A stretch of 64,000 nucleotides of DNA, taken from contig JAFGBS010000004.1 in assembly GCA_016933055.1 (NCBI GenBank), forward strand, positions 301,350 to 365,349, written 5' to 3'. Each line of letters opens with the position of its first letter. The first letter of the stretch is position 1. Under the pieces are notes generated by a model. It had not been told where the DNA came from and did not search any database. It saw only the letters and a list, made by a program, of their open reading frames with translations. Shown here in pieces: positions 1 to 8,554 of this stretch. The position numbers were made by a program, and so were the translations under genes. The DNA comes from Promethearchaeota archaeon (lineage in GTDB: Archaea > Asgardarchaeota > Lokiarchaeia > Sigyniarchaeales > Promethearchaeaceae).

Positions 1-988
1 TACCTGCCCTCATCGTATGCCCCAGAACTACGGAGCGTACTTCAAAATTAACATAGTGCTGTTCAAAGAATTGTTTCAGTTCTTTTGTCCTCTTGATCTG
101 TTTTGCGATTTTATCTGCAATTTTTAATGCATGAAGTTCTGGGTGACCGAAAGTATCCTTTGGAAGATTATTTATGTCCTCTGCTGATATCACAGTGAAA
201 TCCCGTTCTAAGGATTCCATACTGGGATATGCACCTTCAGCACATGCAATAATGTGGTAAGTATATCCTGCCCTAACTCGTTCTCGCAAAACTTCAATAA
301 CATCTCGTTGAAAATCGAAAGGAGTTTCTGGTAGTAGAATAATATCCGCACCTGAGGACAATCCGCTAAACAAAGTCAGCCAACCTGCGTCTCTTCCCAT
401 AATTTCTACTACAAAAATTCTCTGGTGGCTATGAGCGGTCGTTGTAATACTATCAAGGGAATTACTTGCCAATTGAGCGCTAGAAAAAAATCCAAAGGTA
501 TAATCGGTTCCTGCTAGATCATTATCAATGGTTTTTGGACACGCAACGACTTTGGCATTTGTATATTTATATAGTGCTGCTCCCACTCCGCATGTATCAT
601 CTCCACCGATAATAATAAGGGCATCTAAACCTATAATATGCATCTTTGCTTTCAAATCGAGAGCAACTTTTTTTCGTAAGGCTTCTTGTGCTTTCGGGTC
701 AGTAAGTTTTACAACCTCTTCAAAAGGATTGGAACGAGAGGTATACAAAATTGTTCCTCCTCGAGTATGCAGATCATCTAATTCTCCAATTTTTAACTCC
801 TCAACATAAAACTCTTTTATTTTTGGAATTTCTTCGATTGGAAATGTAAATATTTTCCATCCTTGCTTAATGCCAAGAATCTTTATGTCTTTCTCTTGAT
901 ACCCACGAAGCAAAATACCATAGATCGCAGCATTCAGTCCGGGAGCATCACCACCACCTGTCAAAACGCCTACGTTCACTGTGTTCAT
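1..988 (-). CDS. PPi-type 6-phosphofructokinase, 3' end cut by window edge
   Basis: This enzyme phosphorylates fructose 6-phosphate to fructose 1,6-bisphosphate in cytosolic glycolysis. Translation from the ATG at 988 gives the family N-terminus (VLTGGGDAPGLN, about residues 8-19), the phosphoryl-donor motif GGDDT at residues 128-132, and PKTIDND near residue 150. In the characterised family, Asp in GGDD and Lys in PKTIDND mark pyrophosphate as donor, whereas ATP enzymes have GGDG and PGTIDND; both positions here are of PPi type. A later GRDAGW motif, also conserved in the family, is present. The reading frame is open to base 1, so the C-terminus is missing. PPi use is inferred from these two positions only; the PFK family assignment is very firm. 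Confidence 0.93.
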   Translation of the reverse strand, partial: MNTVNVGVLTGGGDAPGLNAAIYGILLRGYQEKDIKILGIKQGWKIFTFPIEEIPKIKEFYVEELKIGELDDLHTRGGTILYTSRSNPFEEVVKLTDPKAQEALRKKVALDLKAKMHIIGLDALIIIGGDDTCGVGAALYKYTNAKVVACPKTIDNDLAGTDYTFGFFSSAQLASNSLDSITTTAHSHQRIFVVEIMGRDAGWLTLFSGLSSGADIILLPETPFDFQRDVIEVLRERVRAGYTYHIIACAEGAYPSMESLERDFTVISAEDINNLPKDTFGHPELHALKIADKIAKQIKRTKELKQFFEQHYVNFEVRSVVLGHTMRAG

Positions 989-1050
989 CTATTTTATTTA
1001 TCTAAAAATATTTAGTACTCGAAATGTAGGATTTTTAAAGAGTTTTACCA

Positions 1051-1638
1051 TTATTCTTTGTTTTTTATCGGTTCAAACTGTAAATTATCGGTTTTTGTGC
1101 TAGCGATATAACTACCCCCAATTGTATCTCTTAAAATCAGATGAAAGGGGCTAGTCCCTTGGAGACAATTCAAGAGTATTTCAAGAGTTGATTCGATCTT
1201 CTGATAGTTCGCATCATCCTTGGAAGCGTGGGTGAGCATGACATTCGTGAATTGTATCATTCTTTTTAAAATTCCTTCCACATTTGTGATCCAGTATTCA
1301 GCAGATGCTCCCGGTTCGATCTCAAAATCTGCTTCGGGTAATTCAATCACTCCTGTTGGACTTCGGAAGATTTTACTTGTCAAATCTCCATCATTGATCG
1401 TTAATGAATACGTTCCCGGAGCAAAGGCACTTCTTAATGGAATTATATCATTACGACGAAAAGAGCACGCATTACATTCCATTAACAAAATTAAAATGTC
1501 TTCTCCATCGGGTAGAGTATGTACATTGCGGCTAATCTGTAAGATCCCTTTTGTACAACTTGGACATGGTATATCTTGAATTTCAGGTAAACTATATTTT
1601 TCTTCTAACGATGGTTTTGTTTCCCAATCCTTTCCCAT
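1051..1638 (-). CDS. ZPR1-type zinc-finger domain protein
   Basis: This 195-residue protein carries a four-cysteine zinc finger of the ZPR1 type (CPSC near residue 25, CNAC near residue 55, about 30 residues apart), followed by the beta-rich domain typical of ZPR1 (SPTGVIELPEADFEIEPG near residues 93-110). Archaeal homologues have one ZPR1 unit, while eukaryotic ZPR1 has two and binds eEF1A; the archaeal role is not established. The C-terminal half is helical, ending in a conserved-looking DTIGGS stretch. The ATG at 1638 is the first good start. It lies just downstream of the phosphofructokinase start on the same strand, separated by about 60 bases, and is probably transcribed from its own promoter in the divergent space before the por operon. 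Confidence 0.85.
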   Translation of the reverse strand: MGKDWETKPSLEEKYSLPEIQDIPCPSCTKGILQISRNVHTLPDGEDILILLMECNACSFRRNDIIPLRSAFAPGTYSLTINDGDLTSKIFRSPTGVIELPEADFEIEPGASAEYWITNVEGILKRMIQFTNVMLTHASKDDANYQKIESTLEILLNCLQGTSPFHLILRDTIGGSYIASTKTDNLQFEPIKNKE

Positions 1639-1788
1639 TTTCCTATACCCATTCTATTATCAAACTAAAACAGCTATTGAAGTTTCTATTTTAAGAATAA
1701 AAGTTTTTATGGATTAAGAATTCATGTGTTATATCATTAAAGCTTAGGAAAGCTAATTTTTAATGCAAATATAATTTAGGTTCTCTAT

Positions 1789-2379
1789 ATGTCGGTAGCA
1801 GTTCAAACAAAAGATATAATTAACGTAGTTATTCACGGACGAGGAGGACAAGGTGCAATCACGGCATCGAATCTCTTATGTGAATGCGCCTTTCGAGCGG
1901 GATTTAAAGATGTCCTTGATATTCCAAAGATTGGTGCCGAACGGCGAGGTGCACCTATTCAAGGTTTTGTACGTCTTTCTCGTGATAAAGAAATTAAACT
2001 CTACTCGGGAGTGCGGAATGCCGATTACACCCTTATTTTTGATTATACTCTTTTGGATATCCCTTCTGTTGTTAAGAGCTTATCAGGGATTATCCTACTG
2101 AATGCTCCAGAATTTATGAATTTGGATTGTATTGATCCAAGTTTTGAAGTATGGATTGTGGATGCTACGGGTATATCTGTAAAAAATAAGTTAATGATTA
2201 GTGGATTCCCCATATTAAATACTCTCATATTGGGTGCTTTTGCCAAAATGACAGGAATTTACTCCCTTGATATTATTAAAGATGTCTATAAAGCACGTTT
2301 TGGAAAGAACTGGGAAAAAAACTTTTTATCTGCAAAGGAAGCATATGAATCCGTGAAAAAAGTCGGGAGGAAAATTTAA
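1789..2379 (+). CDS. porG: 2-oxoacid:ferredoxin oxidoreductase gamma subunit, operon 1
   Basis: This is the gamma subunit (196 aa) of a four-subunit pyruvate/2-oxoacid:ferredoxin oxidoreductase, which oxidatively decarboxylates 2-oxoacids to acyl-CoA and reduces ferredoxin. The family signature GRGGQGA lies near residues 17-23, followed by KIGAERRGAP near 60-70. It is the first gene of a tightly packed G-D-A-B operon; its last base is the first base of the delta subunit start codon. Pyruvate is the most likely substrate, but the gamma chain does not decide between pyruvate and branched-chain 2-oxoacids. A second complete operon of the same order begins at 48312. Confidence 0.93.
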   Translation: MSVAVQTKDIINVVIHGRGGQGAITASNLLCECAFRAGFKDVLDIPKIGAERRGAPIQGFVRLSRDKEIKLYSGVRNADYTLIFDYTLLDIPSVVKSLSGIILLNAPEFMNLDCIDPSFEVWIVDATGISVKNKLMISGFPILNTLILGAFAKMTGIYSLDIIKDVYKARFGKNWEKNFLSAKEAYESVKKVGRKI

Positions 2380-2726
2380 TGGGGGATTGGAGAAATATTT
2401 GTAAAGATAAGGACACAAGACCTGAAGTACAACAGTATGAATCTTGGAAGGAATTGCCCCCGATTCCAATTTGTTTTCCCGCTCATGCAAGTGATACGGG
2501 ATCGTGGAGAACAGTTCGTCCCGTGACAAATTATGAGAAATGTACGAAATGCGGATTCTGCTATCTATATTGCCCAGAAGGTACAATCCACGAAGGAAAA
2601 GACGGATATTATCATGTAGAATATGATTATTGTAAGGGATGTGGTGTTTGTGCGAACGAATGCCCCGTAAAATGCATTACGATGGTATTAGAAAGTGACG
2701 CTCAGGAGGAGATAATGAATGACTAA
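2379..2726 (+). CDS. porD: 2-oxoacid:ferredoxin oxidoreductase delta subunit, operon 1
   Basis: This 115-residue dicluster ferredoxin-like subunit carries electrons from the catalytic subunits to ferredoxin. Two [4Fe-4S] motifs are visible: CTKCGFCYLYCP near residues 53-64 and CKGCGVCANECP near residues 86-97. The N-terminal segment ends in the SWRTVRP stretch common to POR delta subunits. The ATG at 2379 overlaps the last base of the gamma stop and is preceded by GGGAGG at suitable spacing. Its end overlaps the alpha subunit start by eight bases, which suggests coupled translation. Confidence 0.93.
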   Translation: MGDWRNICKDKDTRPEVQQYESWKELPPIPICFPAHASDTGSWRTVRPVTNYEKCTKCGFCYLYCPEGTIHEGKDGYYHVEYDYCKGCGVCANECPVKCITMVLESDAQEEIMND

Positions 2727-3978
2727 TACTGAATCTGAATTTGAGGGTATTCACTTACTTAAAGGGAATTACGCGGCAGCATACGCTGCACGCGCAGCAA
2801 ATGTGCAAGTAGTTACAGCATTTCCTATTACTCCTCAAACACTCGTTGTTGAGAAAATCTCCGAACTGGTAGACTCTGGAAAGATGAACTGCGAATTCAT
2901 TCGCATGGAATCAGAGCATTCTGTAATGACAGGTTTGATTGGAGCTAGTATTGCTGGAGCACGCACATTTACTGGGACTAGCGGTCAAGGATTATTATAT
3001 ATGTCTGAACCTGTCCATTGGGCAGCTGGTACTAGACTTCCGATTGTAATGTCAATAGCATCACGAGGAATTGCCCCTCCATGGAATATTTGGGCGGATT
3101 TCTCAGACGTGATCACCCAAAGAGATTCTGGATGGTTGATACAACTCACAGCAACGCATCAAGAAATTTATGACAGCATCTTAATGGCATATAAGATCTC
3201 GGAAGATCCTGATGTAATGTTACCTTCAATGGTTGCCTATGGGGGATTTATTCTAAGTCATACTTCTAAACCCGTGGATATGCCTCCTCAGGCTGAAATT
3301 GATGCTTTCTTACCTCAAATCCCAGACCAGGGATGGGAACATATCTTCCTTGATGCTGAACGTCCCATGATGCATGGAGCGTTAATAATGCCGGGAGATT
3401 TTTACCAAGAATTTCGAATGAAAATCCAACTTGCACAAATACGGGCCAAAGATAAAATTAAACAAGTTTCCAAAAAATTTGGTGAGAAATTTGGGAGATA
3501 TTATGGAAATGGTTTATTTGAGGAATACAATTCATCTGATGCGGAATATATTATTATTAACTGTGGTGAAATTGCGAAACAGATGGAAATTGCAGTGGAT
3601 TCTTTACGTAAAGAGGGATATAAAGTAGGGATGATTCGATTACGTACATATCGACCTTTTCCATCCTCAGAACTAGTGCAAGCAGTTAAGCATGCTAAAA
3701 TAGTCGGAGTAGTAGATCGAGCTACAGCTTTTGGAAGTCCCACGGGAGGTCCCATATCCACAGATGTTCGAGCTGCTTTGCAAGATGATCCAAACACAAG
3801 AAACTTGACAGTAGTTCCATTTATTAATGGCATTGGAGGACGGGATGTCCTACCTGAGGAACAACGCGGACAATTTGAAACCTTATTTCATGTTTTAGAT
3901 AAAGGTACCTACCCCAAAACTAAAGATCTTATGGATAAAACATATTGGACGGGTACTATTGATAGGAGGGATTCTTAA
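2719..3978 (+). CDS. porA: 2-oxoacid:ferredoxin oxidoreductase alpha subunit, operon 1
   Basis: This is the alpha subunit (419 aa), holding the pyrimidine side of the thiamine diphosphate site. It shows the family motif AFPITPQT near residues 34-41, the EFIRMESEHS segment near 58-67, the GTSGQGL loop near 86-92, and the AAGTRLPIV stretch. The C-terminal part has the LRTYRPFPSSEL and VVDRA motifs of domain II. The start is preceded by AGGAGGA, a strong Shine-Dalgarno. Its paralogue at 49223 has the same architecture but is clearly diverged. Confidence 0.94.
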   Translation: MTNTESEFEGIHLLKGNYAAAYAARAANVQVVTAFPITPQTLVVEKISELVDSGKMNCEFIRMESEHSVMTGLIGASIAGARTFTGTSGQGLLYMSEPVHWAAGTRLPIVMSIASRGIAPPWNIWADFSDVITQRDSGWLIQLTATHQEIYDSILMAYKISEDPDVMLPSMVAYGGFILSHTSKPVDMPPQAEIDAFLPQIPDQGWEHIFLDAERPMMHGALIMPGDFYQEFRMKIQLAQIRAKDKIKQVSKKFGEKFGRYYGNGLFEEYNSSDAEYIIINCGEIAKQMEIAVDSLRKEGYKVGMIRLRTYRPFPSSELVQAVKHAKIVGVVDRATAFGSPTGGPISTDVRAALQDDPNTRNLTVVPFINGIGGRDVLPEEQRGQFETLFHVLDKGTYPKTKDLMDKTYWTGTIDRRDS

Positions 3979-4911
3979 ATGACAAATATGAAAGATGTAA
4001 AAACCATTCCATATCGGGATCGCGAATTCTTCCTTCAGGGAAATGCAACTTGTGCCGGATGTGGCTTGGATTTATCCTTACGGTGGGCTCTTAAAGCATT
4101 AGGTCCAAAAACGGTGCTTGTAACGCCAGCTTCTTGTTTAAATGTAGTTATTGGAATTTGGCCAAAAGCAGCACCAGATTTCCCCTTTATCAATATGGTA
4201 TTTGCAGGGGGAGCTTCTGCTGCAACGGGGGTATATCATGGATTAAAAGCACGGGGGATTGAAGATTATACAGTTATGACCTATGCCGGAGATGGAGGTA
4301 CCACTGATATCGGAATTCAAGCATTAAGTGGTGCTGCAGAACGAGGAACTAACATTATTTATGTATGTTACGATAATGAGGCATACATGAATACGGGGAT
4401 CCAGAGATCCAGTTCAACACCTGTGGGAGTAATGACCACTACAACCCCTTTTGGAAAAACGGAGCAAAAAAAGAATTTACCAGCCATTATGGCGGCCCAT
4501 AATATTCCATATGTAGCAACCGCCTCCGTAGCAGATCCATTGGATTTATATGATAAGTTTAAAAAAGCCAAAGATATCAAGGGGCTGAAATATATTCATA
4601 TCTATGCACCTTGTCCACCTGGATGGCGTATTCCAAGTGAAAAATCTGTAGAAGTCGCAAAAATGGCTATAGATAATGGAATGTGGATTTTATATGAAAT
4701 TGAAGATGGAATTTTCCGATTAACTGGTAAAAGCAAACGACTCACGGATCCCAAGAAACGCAAACCAATCCATGATTATTTGAAAATACAAGGACGTTTT
4801 CGCCTAGTAAAAGAAGAACAAATCAAAGAGTTGGAACAGTATCGAGATTATCTATGGAATCAAGTTGAAAAAGAATTACTATACCAACAAATGGAAGAAA
4901 AAACTCCATAG
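3979..4911 (+). CDS. porB: 2-oxoacid:ferredoxin oxidoreductase beta subunit, operon 1
   Basis: This is the thiamine-diphosphate-binding catalytic beta subunit (310 aa). It shows the proximal-cluster cysteines CAGCG near residues 21-25, PASC near 50, and a later cysteine in APCPPGW near 210. The ThDP/Mg motif starts at GDGGTTDIG and ends with YDNEAYMNTG (about residues 100-140). The ATG follows the alpha stop directly and is preceded by AGGAGGG. A T-rich stretch after the stop probably ends the operon before Sua5. The many shared blocks with the gene at 50481 show that the two beta subunits are paralogues. Confidence 0.94.
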   Translation: MTNMKDVKTIPYRDREFFLQGNATCAGCGLDLSLRWALKALGPKTVLVTPASCLNVVIGIWPKAAPDFPFINMVFAGGASAATGVYHGLKARGIEDYTVMTYAGDGGTTDIGIQALSGAAERGTNIIYVCYDNEAYMNTGIQRSSSTPVGVMTTTTPFGKTEQKKNLPAIMAAHNIPYVATASVADPLDLYDKFKKAKDIKGLKYIHIYAPCPPGWRIPSEKSVEVAKMAIDNGMWILYEIEDGIFRLTGKSKRLTDPKKRKPIHDYLKIQGRFRLVKEEQIKELEQYRDYLWNQVEKELLYQQMEEKTP

Positions 4912-4960
4912 AAATCCATCAATTTTATTTCTTTTTCCTCATTAACTAACTGCACAGATC

Positions 4961-5665
4961 ATGGGACATTTTATTATTCACTTAAAAGACTCGACTGATC
5001 CTACAATATATATCCGACGAGCTGCTGAAATAGTGATGGAGGGAGGCATTATAGCTTATCCTACCGATACTGTATATGGAATGGGAGCAGATCCTCGCAA
5101 TTTTAATGCGGTACAAAAAATATTTGCCATTAAGTTAAGAGATTCCTCTCAAGGAGTTCCTATTTTGGTACCGGATTTAGAGGATGCTCTGCGTATCGGA
5201 GTTTTTCGGCGCTTTGAGCAGGAATTATGTAAACACTACTGGCCTGGACCGTTAACCATAATAGTGCCCCTTAATACAAGTTCTGATATTACTTTAAATC
5301 GGTTAGTTACAGGTGGAAGTAGCAATATTGCAATTAGAATACCTCGAAATCCTATTATTTTAGGGATTTGTAAAATTTTGAAAGAATTATGTGGATTTGG
5401 AGGTATTATTGGCACTTCTGCTAACTATTCGGGACAACCTAGCTTAATTTCAGGTAAACAGGTTGTGGAAGAATTCTCCCATATTTTAGACTTCATTATT
5501 GAGATGGGATTTTGCAAAGAAAAAATCCCAAGCACTATCATACAATTTGGCCATGAAGACAAAAATCTGGTAGAAGCTCTATCCATTTTACGAGAAGGTA
5601 AAATATCTAGACAAGAATTATTATCGGTACTAGGAACACTTGGGGGATTACATGAACACTTTTAA
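4961..5665 (+). CDS. Threonylcarbamoyl-AMP synthase (Sua5/YrdC family)
   Basis: This enzyme makes threonylcarbamoyl-AMP from threonine, bicarbonate and ATP, the first step of tRNA t6A37 modification. The 234-residue protein is a single YrdC domain with AYPTDTVYGMGADP near residues 33-46, KLRDSSQGVPILV near 60-72, HYWPGPLTIIV near 90-100, and GTSANYSG near 155-162. It lacks the C-terminal Sua5 domain of longer homologues. The gene overlaps the downstream THUMP gene by 14 bases and is about 0.5 kb from a KEOPS Cgi121-like gene on the other strand, which acts in the second step of the same pathway. Confidence 0.92.
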   Translation: MGHFIIHLKDSTDPTIYIRRAAEIVMEGGIIAYPTDTVYGMGADPRNFNAVQKIFAIKLRDSSQGVPILVPDLEDALRIGVFRRFEQELCKHYWPGPLTIIVPLNTSSDITLNRLVTGGSSNIAIRIPRNPIILGICKILKELCGFGGIIGTSANYSGQPSLISGKQVVEEFSHILDFIIEMGFCKEKIPSTIIQFGHEDKNLVEALSILREGKISRQELLSVLGTLGGLHEHF

Positions 5666-6212
5666 TTTGATCATATCTTCTAATCGAACGTATGAAAATT
5701 ATGCAGAGCAGGAAATCTGGTTTACATTGCTAATTTTGGGGGATTCATCTCCCGTAATTATGCATAGCCCTATTCCTGGTATTTTATTAATCCACACAAG
5801 GTTGAATCCCTATCAAGTAGTTCGGAAGATGCGATCGATATTGAAGAAAGAACCTCACTTTTTCCAATATATCCTACGAGTGATTCCAATTGATAAGGTG
5901 GTGGAGTCTGATCTAGATTTGATCCATGATACGTCAGTTGAGTTATATCGAATTAAGAAAAGATTGACTAAAAAACGTAATACTTTCGCTATTCATGTGA
6001 AAAAAAGAGCAACTCCATTGTCTCGAAACGAAGTTATTGAAAAAATCGTTCCAGAAATTCGAAATCGGGTGGATTTAAAGGATCCCGATTGGGTCCTCCA
6101 TTTTGAAATTATCGGTAATATTACGGGAATCTCACTAATGAAGCCTGATTCTATATTTCGAGTGATTTCTGAGCAACGATCTATAATCATTCAACCGGAT
6201 TTAGATGTTTAA
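5652..6212 (+). CDS. THUMP-domain protein, tRNA-modification factor (Tan1-like)
   Basis: This 186-residue protein resembles stand-alone THUMP proteins such as Tan1, which bind tRNA and help acetylate cytidine. The predicted order is a short N-terminal ferredoxin-like part, then a THUMP core from about residue 90 to 180 (TFAIHVKKRATPLSRNEVI, then DLKDPDWVLHFEII and ISLMKPD), the usual fold-ending pattern of THUMP. The ATG at 5652 is preferred over the TTG at 5640 because GGGG lies just before it. It overlaps the end of the Sua5 gene, so the two are probably co-translated. No partner acetyltransferase is present in the window. Confidence 0.8.
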   Translation: MNTFNLIISSNRTYENYAEQEIWFTLLILGDSSPVIMHSPIPGILLIHTRLNPYQVVRKMRSILKKEPHFFQYILRVIPIDKVVESDLDLIHDTSVELYRIKKRLTKKRNTFAIHVKKRATPLSRNEVIEKIVPEIRNRVDLKDPDWVLHFEIIGNITGISLMKPDSIFRVISEQRSIIIQPDLDV

Positions 6213-6882
6213 AATTCTCCATGAATAGTAGAGTCATTTTTTCTATAATTACGTGTAAAATCGTTCGTATTTTTACCTCTTCTTTCTGATCAGTGATCTT
6301 ATCTTCGGAAGAATACCCCAAACATAGTAGAGCATTTTTTATTTCAAAGTCATGGATTTGAAATAGTGATTGTAGATACTGAATACGAGAATTTGTCAAA
6401 TTCGGAGTTACATATTCTACGATGCGCGCCTTTATTGTTGGAAGAACAACCGTGGAAAATTGGGAAACTTTCTCTTTCGAGTCTCCTGTAATTATTATAT
6501 TTGCGTATTCTGGATGGATTCCATCCTCAAAAGGGAACCCAACTTTCTCGATCGCATTTTTAATCTGCCGTTGGAAAGATGTATAGATTAAATATTCTAC
6601 TGATTTAGTATTGGAAATGTTGGACGAAAGCGCAAAAGCTTGTTCCGTGAAATAAATTGCAAAATAGAGATGCTGGGGTGAGATGATGGGTTCTGGATTA
6701 AAAATTTGAATCGTAGTGGAAGTGGAATCTTGTAATTTGTTCAATATATCAAAAAATGCTTTCCTATTTTTCCATTGGGATAGAAATTGTATTTTCCCAA
6801 TTCCTACATATCCAAATGAATCAAATTTCATTAGCTGATAAGAAGAAAGAGGAGCAATTTTTTTTATTAACAGCATATCCAT
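6187..6882 (-). CDS. KEOPS complex subunit Cgi121-like
   Basis: Cgi121 is the KEOPS subunit that binds tRNA and helps Kae1 transfer the threonylcarbamoyl group during t6A synthesis. The match rests on the family core: HLYFAIYFTEQAF near residues 72-85, NISNTKSVEYLIYTSFQRQIKNAI near 90-115 (typical conserved Cgi121 region), and AFPFEDG-type then IIITGDS near 130-140. The 231-residue length exceeds the usual 150-170 residues; the extra C-terminal part is helical and unidentified. Three start codons are possible (GTG 6885, ATG 6882, ATG 6876). The gene ends inside the 3' end of the THUMP gene on the other strand. Confidence 0.72.
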   Translation of the reverse strand: MDMLLIKKIAPLSSYQLMKFDSFGYVGIGKIQFLSQWKNRKAFFDILNKLQDSTSTTIQIFNPEPIISPQHLYFAIYFTEQAFALSSNISNTKSVEYLIYTSFQRQIKNAIEKVGFPFEDGIHPEYANIIITGDSKEKVSQFSTVVLPTIKARIVEYVTPNLTNSRIQYLQSLFQIHDFEIKNALLCLGYSSEDKITDQKEEVKIRTILHVIIEKMTLLFMENFKHLNPVE

Positions 6883-6929
6883 CACACAGATAGTGTAATA
6901 AATGGTAATCGTATGAAAAACTTATCGAA

Positions 6930-7700
6930 TTATAGTGGTATTTCCAATAAAAATAACCAAGTTTCTGAACAATACCCAGTGACTTTAAACCAAATACCTG
7001 CCACAAGCAAAAAAAGCAGAAGAACAATAACAACCCAATCATAAATTTTAAGTTTTACCGGATATAAATGCGTTCGGTGCTTAATTAGGCCAAAAGAACG
7101 TGCTTCTAAACTTTCTGCTACATAATAAGCCCGTTTAATGGAATTTGTTATAAGAGGTATAAGTAATGGGAATAAATTGCGGATTTGTTGAAACAATCCC
7201 CCTCGTTGAAGAACTAAACCCCGTGATTTTTGTGCCTTGGTAATTGTTTCGACTTCTTGAGCCAATGTAGGGATAAAACGAAATGCTAAGGAGAACGAAA
7301 AAGCGATGGGATATGATATTCCAAATTTTGCTATAGCTTGTGTTAAATCCTCTGGACGAGTTGTTTGAAAAAAGATGGAGAATGCGATTATGATATTTAT
7401 CAAGCGCAAGCTCATTCGAACGCCCAAATTCAGAGAATGAAATAAGGTATTAAAAAAAATGATAAAAAAGAGGATAAATGCCATCCCACGGAGGGAGTCT
7501 AAAATTTGTTTTCCCATATGTGCAATTAGGATCCACACAATTAATGTTGCAAGAAGCACAATTTGGACAACATATTCTCCAAATAGGATAAATAAGGTCA
7601 TATATACTATCACTAAAAATAATTTTGAGCGAGGATCTAAGCGATGCACAAAATCATCCCGATCGATAAAATTGAATGCACTTAGAAGATCCTTACTCAT
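6930..7700 (-). CDS. ECF transporter T component (EcfT)
   Basis: EcfT is the membrane scaffold of energy-coupling-factor importers for vitamins or metal ions. The 256-residue protein has LDPRSK near residues 20-25, several hydrophobic helices, and the two coupling-helix motifs with the Ala-Arg-Ser-like signature that dock on the ATPases: AQKSRG near 150 and LEARSFG near 196. Its ATG overlaps the TGA of the upstream ATPase gene (ATGA), so the two are translationally coupled. No substrate-binding S component is adjacent, which fits the group II ECF modules whose S subunits are encoded elsewhere. Confidence 0.9.
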   Translation of the reverse strand: MSKDLLSAFNFIDRDDFVHRLDPRSKLFLVIVYMTLFILFGEYVVQIVLLATLIVWILIAHMGKQILDSLRGMAFILFFIIFFNTLFHSLNLGVRMSLRLINIIIAFSIFFQTTRPEDLTQAIAKFGISYPIAFSFSLAFRFIPTLAQEVETITKAQKSRGLVLQRGGLFQQIRNLFPLLIPLITNSIKRAYYVAESLEARSFGLIKHRTHLYPVKLKIYDWVVIVLLLFLLVAGIWFKVTGYCSETWLFLLEIPL

Positions 7701-8554
7701 AGATGTTCATGCCTCCCGATATGGTTTAGGAGATTTTCTGTAAGATCATTAAATCCCCGTGAATTGGATACTAAAGAGGATAATATGTCTTGAGAAGAGA
7801 GCGTTGAATTGATCTTCTTGTGAAAAAGGGAAAATTGGGGCTCCACTAATGATCCATTTTTTAAAATTACCGGATTTGTCAAGATTTTCTCCTTTGGACC
7901 ATCTGCAAGTATTTTCCCTCGTTCCAGAACGATAATGCGATCAAGATATGTATAGGCAAATTCTGTGTTATGAGTGACAACAATCGTGGTTTTATTCTCA
8001 TTTTTCGCATTCATCAGAATTTGATCCAAAATTTGATACCCGTACTTATCTTGACCTAGAGTGGGTTCATCGAATACAATCACATCGGGATTTCTGCATA
8101 AAACACAAGCTATGGAAACCTTTTTTCGTTCTCCACCCGAGCAATTCCATGGGGACTTATGCAATAACTTCTGCAATTCCAATTTCTCAATAGTGGATTT
8201 TTTATACTGGGTTTTTAGCTCTTTACTTATTTTCAAATTCTTTAGTGAAAAATCTAGTTCCTCTTCCACGCTGCTGCAAAATAATTGGTGTTCGGGATTT
8301 TGAAACATTATTCCTATTTTTTTTGTCAATTCATATGGATCATATTCTTCAGTTGAGATTCCGTCAATAAAAACAGTGCCAGAGGTTGGAATCAACAGTC
8401 CATTAAGTTGCTGAATGAGAGTAGACTTTCCTGCGCCATTTCTCCCCATAATGCCCACCATCTCACCTTTTTGAATGATAAGTGATACTTGATCTAGTGC
8501 ATAGGCATCATTACCGTAGGTATAACTCAGATTTTCTATGAAAATCTGACTCAA
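7697..8554 (-). CDS. ECF transporter ATPase, second of pair
   Basis: This ABC ATPase powers the ECF importer together with the protein encoded just upstream. It has Walker A GRNGAGKST near residues 37-45, Q-loop MFQNPEHQ near 85, signature CSGGERKK near 140, Walker B VIVFDEP near 160, and the H-loop VTHN near 198. A TTG start at 8554 is preferred over the GTG at 8563: it overlaps the upstream stop as TTGA and stands eight bases behind AAGGAG, whereas the GTG lies inside that element. The C-terminal extension after residue 220 (about 65 residues) is usual for ECF ATPases. Confidence 0.9.
   Translation of the reverse strand: MSQIFIENLSYTYGNDAYALDQVSLIIQKGEMVGIMGRNGAGKSTLIQQLNGLLIPTSGTVFIDGISTEEYDPYELTKKIGIMFQNPEHQLFCSSVEEELDFSLKNLKISKELKTQYKKSTIEKLELQKLLHKSPWNCSGGERKKVSIACVLCRNPDVIVFDEPTLGQDKYGYQILDQILMNAKNENKTTIVVTHNTEFAYTYLDRIIVLERGKILADGPKEKILTNPVILKNGSLVEPQFSLFHKKINSTLSSQDILSSLVSNSRGFNDLTENLLNHIGRHEHL

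Noticed and set aside
528..809. A plus-strand frame of 93 residues
   Set aside because: It lies antisense to the phosphofructokinase gene, whose motifs are unambiguous.
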